Below, one piece after another: positions 11,901 to 20,900 of a stretch of DNA of 64,000 nucleotides; the stretch's first letter is position 1; every line of letters starts with the position of its first letter. A model generated the notes under the pieces. It was not told the origin of the DNA, ran no database searches, and saw only the letters and a program-made list of their open reading frames with translations. Origin of the DNA: Stomorhina lunata (Eukaryota; Arthropoda; Insecta; Diptera; Rhiniidae); the NCBI GenBank assembly GCA_933228675.1, contig OW121743.1:60138639-60202638 (forward strand), given 5' to 3'. Made by a program: the position numbers and the translations under genes.

Positions 11901-14900
11901 CTATTCATAGGGACAATTTCGAAATTTGACTATTCATAGGGACAATTTCGAAATTTGACTATTTTTAGGAAAATTTTCAAAATTTGACTATTTATAGGAA
12001 AATTTTCAAAATTTGACTATTTTAGGGAGATTTTCTAAATTAAATTATTCACAGAAAATTTTCAAAATTTCACTATAGGGAAATTTTCAAAATTTCCTCA
12101 ATAAGGAAATTTTCAAAATTTGACTATTTATAGGGAATTTTTCAAAATTTCAATATTTATAAGTAAATTTGCAAAATTTGATTATTTATAGTGATATTTT
12201 CAAAATTTGACTAATTATAGGGAAATTTCACAATTTCTAAGTAAATTTTCAAAATTTGACTATTTAAAAATTTGACTATTTATAGGAAAATTTTCAAAAT
12301 TTTACCATTTATAGGGAAATTTTCAAAACTATTATAGGAAAATTTTCACTTTTGGGTCGGTTATGGTGTTGTGAACTTTATTGCGGCCCGATCATAGTTT
12401 TTTTGGCCAGAATTCGAGAAACATCTTAGGTTTTAGTTCTTCAAGTCATCTATACACTCATTTTATCCTCAATGACTAACCTACTGATATCACGCTTCAG
12501 CTGGACAATCCGGGGTTGGTAAGTATAGCGGATTGCATTACGCTCATGTGCTAGACCCACTGCATCTGCTGCGAAGAGCGGCCTTACTACAGGTATTCTA
12601 CCAGCGGGGATGAAGCAAGTTCCCATGGCAATCAGTTCTTCGCACTGGAACGACTCGAAAATCTTAGAATTCCGACCAAGGACAGCCACTTCTGCGATAC
12701 TACCACTAATATCGCAGTTACAACAACAAAATCAAGTGTAGTTTATTAAAGTGGCGGCCAATGAATTCTCTAAAGCCATTCTAGACTGCTTCATTCTGCT
12801 TGATATATGTACGTCATTCAGATATGATGAAACCCTTGATTCGCTCCAGTCCATCGATTATGGTTAGATATTTAGATGCTACAGACACGAACTTGCAAAA
12901 TCCGAGTGGGGGATACATCATTTTGAGTGCTGAAGGTTGAAAAGCCTATCTGTTACGCTTACGACGCAACTCTTTCCTAAGAAATGATCCCACCAGAACT
13001 ATCGCTATTTCTCCCTTGAAAAGGATTCTGGTATCGGGACGGTAACCAGTTGGAAAACTGATTACCGTCGGAATGTAGAAATTATAATGTTCTAAGTCCT
13101 TGTATCCTCATCTGACAGAAATGTCTTTAGCTTCAAGACATTGATCTCTACTAATAAGATATCATTTCGGTACGAAGAATGGCAATCCATTTCAGCGTCC
13201 AATGCAACCCAAAAAGTCACTGTTTTGTGTGGATTTTGGGCAATAGTTTTATTTAAATTTAAAGACAAAAAGCGCTCAATTAAACTTCTGTTTTTTTTTA
13301 ATATGATTTATAATCATTTTATTTTAATACATTTACTTAACTTAAACTAAAAACATTAAAATCACTCATCCTATTTAATTAGTTGAAATATATCATTTAG
13401 AGCAGGGGTGCCCAAAAGTTCGATATGGAAGAGCATACACCAATACAATTAAAGAAAAGCAAAGTTGTATTCAATATTTTTTGTCGTAAAAACTAATACA
13501 TACAAAGAAAAAAGAAAATACGAAATCCACCCAACAAACCAAAACGGGCACCCTTGATTTAGGGCGCCCTTGATTTAGAGCATTATTTATTTCATGACGG
13601 ATGACCCATCATAACAGATTTTTGTTTTTTTTTTCAGGATTTTTTAGAAGACATTCTTTTCGAGAATTTACTTCATAATCCTTAAGTGCCTGAATCTGAT
13701 GATAGAAGACTTCTTGAAATGGATGTTTCTGTACAATCCTACCATAATGTTCGGCATAACCTTTTGGTATATTAATGGCCGTAAAGGAGTCCTTAGCGCC
13801 TATAATTAAACCCGGCTGCAGTCTACTAGGCTTTATACAATATTCCTTCGAGAAAGTATCACTTTCACATGAATCTTTTGTCATTTTATTATTATTTATA
13901 TTATTTTGAACAATTCCACTTAATTTATTAAAGGTATTTCGTATTTTACTAGAACTACCTCTTATTGTTTTTGAAGACTTTATTTCGTTTATCTCACGAT
14001 TCTTAAACTTTTTCTGAGAACATCTCGGGCATTTTTTTAAAGTTTTCTTTTGATCTGAAGGACTAGGTTTACAAGTTAAATTTGAATTTTCAGAATTTTT
14101 ACTACCACCTCCCCTTAATCGTTTCTCCATATGCTGATATTTTTCGAAATTTAATTTGTTATTACAAATTTTGCTACCATTTGCTTGTTCTTGATTTTTC
14201 AAATATATATCCCTAATCGTCTCCACTATATATTTATAGCAATCTTTACGAAATTCCCGATTATGTAGCGAATACTTGTCAGTCTTGTTTATTCTTTTGT
14301 TCATTTCGTGTTTTATGCGTTCAACACTTTTTGAGCCTTTTATGAGATGTCGCACCGAAGAGGGTATTTTCGAGTCATATTGCTCGATTTCCTTTAGGAG
14401 TTTTCTTAAGGTCTCTTCTTTATTTTCAATGATCTTTAGGAAATGTAGTTTATTGGACATTGAAGACATCATTTTTGATTGATTTTTTTTTATTTTCACA
14501 ACAAATTTTGAAAAGCTAACAAAAATTTAAAAATTCTTATAAAACAATTCCGAGAAAAATTGTTCGGTGACAGACAGACAATTTTAAAATGATTTTTAAT
14601 ATTTTTGTCAAATAATTTTTGATTACTTGTGTGAAATTTTGGAATTGTACAAAAGTTATGTTCCCGTACGATAACGAAACCACCCAAAACTCAGCCATTT
14701 GTGTTCCCGTTCTCAATACTGGTTAAAGTCTTTGCTAGATTGACTTTTTCTTTGAGTAATGCGCACTCCACTGAATGGTAGATGCGGTATCCAAGGGACA
14801 TCCTTTAAACAATTCGAGGACTTGGAATATACTGATGAAAACACTAACGCTATTACTGTTGAATCTCGGGCAGCTGGGCTGGACATCAATATTTCTAAGA

Positions 14901-17900
14901 CAAAGATTATGCCTGGAGGCTATGGCGTAAACCCGTGGATGTGTAGGTACCTTTAATTATCTTAGAAAATATTAATAAGGCAAAAGGCCGAACCACATAA
15001 GAAATTAAGTTTTACTAAACGCTACAAACAAAATCCCTGCTTCTATAGAGGTATGTCAGTGAAAATGGCAGAGGATAGGCCACACACTTTGAAGGCCAAA
15101 TACCCACATAGCTCGACGCTTCGTTGGAATGCACATGAAAGCGGTCGTCGTGTTAGTGCACCTGCTAGAATGTGGAGAAGATCAATTGATGCGGAGTTGC
15201 AAGCAGCAAACTATTCATAAAATGACGTAGCCTAACATCTCACAATAGATTCTGATGCTACAGACACAACTGCGTTCCAGGTTACTTGCATTTGTAATGT
15301 CTGGTGAACTATCGTAATTACCCAAAATTCGATTTTGGCATCATTATTTAAAGTGCGGAAGGTGGACTCGTCTATCTGTTACGCCAACGACTCATCTCTT
15401 TAGTCTTTCTTATGAATGAGTCCCCCAGAACCATTGCTGTTTCTCTGTAGATAAGGGTTCTGATATCGGGATGGTTACCAGTTTGACAACTTATTATAAG
15501 CGGAATGTAGACATTATCATGGCACAACTACCCTCGGGGGAACCTAATCCCTAAAGGGCGCGTTTGCCCACGTTTGCCCGGTTTGCAGTCGGGGGTAAAC
15601 GGCAGACTGTATTTTAAGTGTGCCTGGCGGATACCTTAACGCCTCCGTCAGTATCTAGTCGCTCTCGCATTACCAGGGGCTATGACGCGGGCGACCTCAG
15701 TTCTCCTACCCTCGTGAGAGCAAAATTTCGTAATCAAATAAATAAAACAAAAATAAAAACAAAAGTAACACGGACGGACTTCCTTGAAGCACAGCTTCAG
15801 GGCCAGACGGGACTCATCAGGGAGGGACGAAATTGACGAACTGACCCCACTCATACCACTGGGGCCACACAGACCCTGGCGGATGTCTCGCTTGAGTCGG
15901 ATTCGGAATTTGAGGTTACTGTAATCTCAAATTTCCGGCCGATCTCCTTCAGGATCAGCTGGTCGGAGAGACCCAGAAGGAACAGTCTGGCTCTGCCGGC
16001 TCCATGGCTATCACGCGATGCGCAGCAGAGGTCTCGCTGGATTCTGACGCTGATGACGATGTCAAAATGACACCTACTTCGAGTCAGTGTTCAGAGGGAC
16101 CTCTTTTGAGATCTGTGGTAGCAGTTGTGAAGGAAAGCCAGGCTGAACTGGTTCCGGAAGCCCAGTCAGATCGACCTGACTGCACCGACAGCACTGACGC
16201 TACTCAGGTCTCTGAAGTTATCGTGCTTGATTCCGACACGGAGAGCGATATCACTGTGATATCGACTTCGGGTCGGGATAAGGTTAGAACACCTCTTAGA
16301 TCTTGGGCTTCAGTTGTGAAGGCCGTTCTTATCTCGGGTATCCCTCCACCTCCCTTGGGACGGTTAGTTCGGCAGGACGCTGTGGTAAATGCACCGCCAC
16401 AGAATAAGCAAAAACCCGGCCGAACTAAATTCGCCAAGACGAAGAGCGGCACTGGGAGTTCCTTGGCCTACCTTAAAAAGATGGCCGATAGGAACGAGAG
16501 GAAGAAGCTCAAGAAGCACAGGCAGAGCGTATCTAAGTTCGAGAAACCAGTCGAAGTTGGTAGCTCTACAGCACATTCAGAGCGTAACCCAAGTCTGTGT
16601 CTGCGATGGTTGGGAAGGCTTTGATGGGTTGCGGATCTTCGGCCACACATTCGGGTTCCCGAAAGGAGAGCGTAAAGAGTGCTAGCTCCAGAGACGAGCA
16701 ACCCACGACTTCTGAAAAGATCAAGAAGTCAGTCGGGAATACATTTCAGGCAGCTGTCTTGGATCACAATGATTCTAATTGTAGGATTAAAAATGATCTT
16801 TGGGTGCTTTTTAAGGAGCCGAAGGACGCCCTATCATTCAAGGGTGCGGAATGGCAGAGAGGAGTGAAGATCGTTAACTGCGATAATGCGAGGTCTTTTG
16901 ACTTTCTAAAAACCGTGATTAACGGCTGCGCCAATCTCCGTCCGTCCGCCAAACATGACGTGATTTTGGCTTTGGAGCTCCCGGCTCGGCAGGTCGTGAC
17001 AGCGTGGTTCCCACGTTCGGTAAGGAAGGTGGAAACCAAACTGACAGCTGTGGGGGAAATAATGGGAGGGATATCAAGTTTACCGTGGACATTATATCCC
17101 TCGACAAATTAAAGTCGACAAGGGGCCCATTTCCGTTGACATTTAGAAGCAGGAATTTGATTTTCATTTCTTATGCGATTCGGACACTATATATTAAGGA
17201 TTTGCCGTAAGCATTGTTTGCAAATCGACGAAATTTGTGTTACTAGGACTACCCCTTCTAAGATCCTAAATTTTGGAAAAAATATATAAATTCCTCTTTG
17301 CAAATTGCGTGAGTGTCAGAATATAGGCGATAGTAAATTTGTAATAGTTCAAATTTTAGCGTTAACTTATTATTATTTTTTTCGAATGTTCTAGAAAAAA
17401 ATTCATTATAACAAAAAATTTAAAATATTTACCGAAACGAGAAGGAGAACTGAACAGTATCTGCATACTATGCCATACAGCTTTACGAAGATTTTCCATT
17501 AAAGCTTCGGATTCACTATGTTTATGTCTCATAAATTTTGCTTTTCTAACTAATTTTCTTTTAACAGGACTAAGATGAGAACGATCTTCTGCAGAGTTTG
17601 GTAATTTTTTGGAAACTTGATTCCGAAAAGAGTTTTCTAATGGCTGAAAGATTCCTGTAAGATATATATTCTCTTTATTCTCAAAATCAAGTTTTTTCCA
17701 TTCTTTTTTTAAAATAGATTTCATACCCAAATATTGTTCTAAATCCGAGGTAGAAGTTGTCTTATTTAGTTTGTTATACAAATCAATTACAGCGGGTTTT
17801 TTCTTTAAAGCGTTGTCTTTGCGATTTGATGCTATTAAATGTAAACTACTAATAGAAGGATAACCTTTATTAGTAGTGAAATATTTTCTTTGTTCGCACA

Positions 17901-20900
17901 ACGAAAGGCGACTCTGATAACTTGAAGGACGCTCAAAGCCTTTGGGATAAGTATCCTGAAAATATTGTATCATAGAATATAAACTGTTTCCTTTATTCTG
18001 CAAAACAGACCAATCGCTTTGACTTTTGAAATGCGGAGCGATTGATTTATTTTCCTCAATTGAATTTACTTTTTCAAAATGCCTAAAATTTTTCGAAATC
18101 GTTGGATTTTCTTTGAAATCAGTTTCTTTTAGAATTTCATGATGATGCTTTTGTAAATCTTGAATACTTTTCATAGCGTGCAAACTTTTGATTTGTTTAA
18201 CAAGCCCCAACATTTCTTTTAAGAAGAATATAATTTTAAAGCACAAGAAATTTAAGATTGATAAAAAATGAAAATAAAAGATTGACATTGAAAATCAAAT
18301 AAATTTTGTGTCAAAATGAAGTTGTGGAAAAATCGAGTAAAATTTTGAATTGTACTATGGAATTATGTAATCGATAATTATAGAGACGGATTTTTTACAA
18401 TTTAAATATTAACAGAATTATTTCAATACTAGAATTTAAGAGCTTCAACATTAAAAAACAAATTATTTATTACTTTTTTAATATTCGAATATTTATAGAA
18501 AATTTTTCAAAATTTGAATATATAAAGAGATTTTGTAATTTGTTTTTTTTCTAAAAAGTCGGGTATTAATAGAAAAATTTTCAAAATTTATAGAAAATTT
18601 CGGAATTTTTTATAATTAAAAAACGTATCGATAATTTTTCAAAATTATAACATTTACAGAGATTTTGTAACTCTACTCGTAATAGTTATAGAGAAGTTTT
18701 TAAAATTCTAATATTTGTAAAGAAAATGTTTAAATTTTAATCTTTATAAAAAATGTATCAAAATTCGTATGTTTTATATTGAATTCATTTTAGTAAAAAT
18801 TTTTCAAAATTTTAATTTTTAAAAAATATTTTTTGGAAAATTTTTCAAAATTAAAATTTTTTGAACAAATTTTTGAAAAAAAAATTTCAAACATTTTTCA
18901 AAATTTTTTTAATTTTTTTTTCAAAGTCGAGTATTTAAAATTATAGAAAATTTGATAATTTATAGGAAATTTTTTAAAATTCGAATATTTATAAAAAAAT
19001 TAATATTCTAAAATTTATTCCAAATTCGAATATTTATAAAAAAATTTTAAAAAATTTTCAAAATTCGATAATTTGTAGGAAATTTTTTAATATTCGAATG
19101 AAAATAAAAAAAATTAAAAATTTTTTAAAAATAAAATTTTTTGAACAAATTAAAAAAAACTTAAAATATTTTTCAAAATTTTTATTACTTTTTTTTGAAA
19201 TTAGAATATCAAAATTTTTAAATTTTTAAAATTCGATAATTTATAGGAAATTTTTTAAAATTCGAATATTTATAAAAAAAAAAAATTAAAACTTTTTTAA
19301 ACATTTTTTGGAAAATTTTTAAAATTAAAATTTTTTGAACAAATTAAAAAAAAAATTAAAATATTTTTCAACAGTTTTATTACTTTTTTTGAAATTAGAA
19401 TATCAACATTTTCAAATTTTCAAAATTCGATAATTTAAAGGAAATTTTTTAAAATTCGAATATTTATAAAAAAATTAAAAATTCTAAAATTTATAAAAAA
19501 AAAATTATTCCAAATTCGAATATTTATAGAGAAATTTTAAAAATTTTTCAAAATTTGATAATTTATAGGATAATTCGTTAATTTATAGAAAATTAAAAAA
19601 AAATTCGGATATTTATGAAAAAAATTTTAACTTTTAAACTTTTTTTTGGAAAATTAAAACAAGTTTTCAAAATTTTTATAACTTTTTTGAAAGTCGAGTT
19701 TGAAATTTATAGAACATTTGATAATTTATAGGAAATTTTTTAAAATTCGAATATCTATAAAAAAAAAATTAAAATTATAAAATTTATAAAGAATTTATTG
19801 CAAATTTAAAAAAAAAAATTACGAAATTCGATAATTTATAGGAAATTTTTTAAAATTCGAATATTAAAAAAAAATAGAACTCAAATATTTATATTTTTTT
19901 TCAAATTTCGATAATTATAGAAATCTTCTGAAAATCCAAATATTTAAAGTCTTTTTCAAAATTTGAACATAAAAAAAATATATTAAATATTCAAAATTCG
20001 TATGTTTTAAAATTCGAATACATATTTACAAAGAATTTTTAAAAATTCTAATTTCTAAAGAAGCTTTTCTAAATTTACATTTCAAAAGAAAATTTTTTTA
20101 AAAATAAAAATTTTGATGAAAACCTTTCAAAATTAACATTTTTTGAAAACATTTTTCAAAATTAATTTTTTTCAAAACATTTTTTAAAATTTTTATAATT
20201 TTTTTTGAAAAGTCGAATATTTATAGAGAATTTTTCAAAGATTATAGAAAATTTTTAAATCTTCCAATTAATAGCAAATTTTTCAAGATTCGAAAATTAA
20301 AACTTACATAGATAATGATTTTTTTCAAAATTTGAATATTTATAGAGAATTTCAAAATAAAAATTTTTTCAAGACATTTTTTAATTTTTATTTTCTAAAA
20401 AGTTTCAAAGTTTTTCAAGATTCGAAAATTTACAGAAAATTTTTCGAAACTAAAATTTTTTAAAAAATTTGAAACTTAAATATTTTAAAATAATTTTTTC
20501 AAAATTTGAATATTTATATTTTTGAAAATTCGAATATTTATAGTATTTTTCGAAATTCGAATATTAAAAAAAAATATTAAATGCTCAAAATTCGTTTCAA
20601 AATTTGATTACATATTAAAAACTTAAATTTTTAATGAATTTTTCCATATTGAAATTTTTAAAGTAAATTTCTTAAATTCAAAATCTTAATGAAAAATGTT
20701 TCAAAATTGAAATTCTTTAAACATTTTTCAAAATTTTTAAAATTTTTTGTTAAGTCAAGTATTTATAGAGAATTTTTCAATATTCGATAATTTAAAGAAA
20801 ATTTTTCAAAATTCAAAAAATTATAGAAATAAAGTTTCTCAAATATTTATAAATAATTTTTTCAAAATCGAATATTAAGAATTTTTTCAAAAAAAAAAAA

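Noticed and set aside
6640..12350. A CRISPR-like array
   Set aside because: The spacing is regular, but there are no unique spacers. It is a head-to-tail minisatellite in the introns of a eukaryotic gene.
14496..14687. Minus-strand frame MGGFVIVREHN...
   Set aside because: Its start lies in a dispersed word (TGTTCCCGTAC.) also found at 48355, and there is no family resemblance.
16204..17167. Several minus-strand frames of 60-90 codons
   Set aside because: They are antisense shadows of the GC-richer ORF1-like block, whose plus strand carries the recognisable motifs.
13609..18288. Joining the two nested frames into one two-exon gene
   Set aside because: The best donor (17433, phase 1) and the best acceptor above 14472 (phase 2) do not agree, and each frame has its own plausible ATG.
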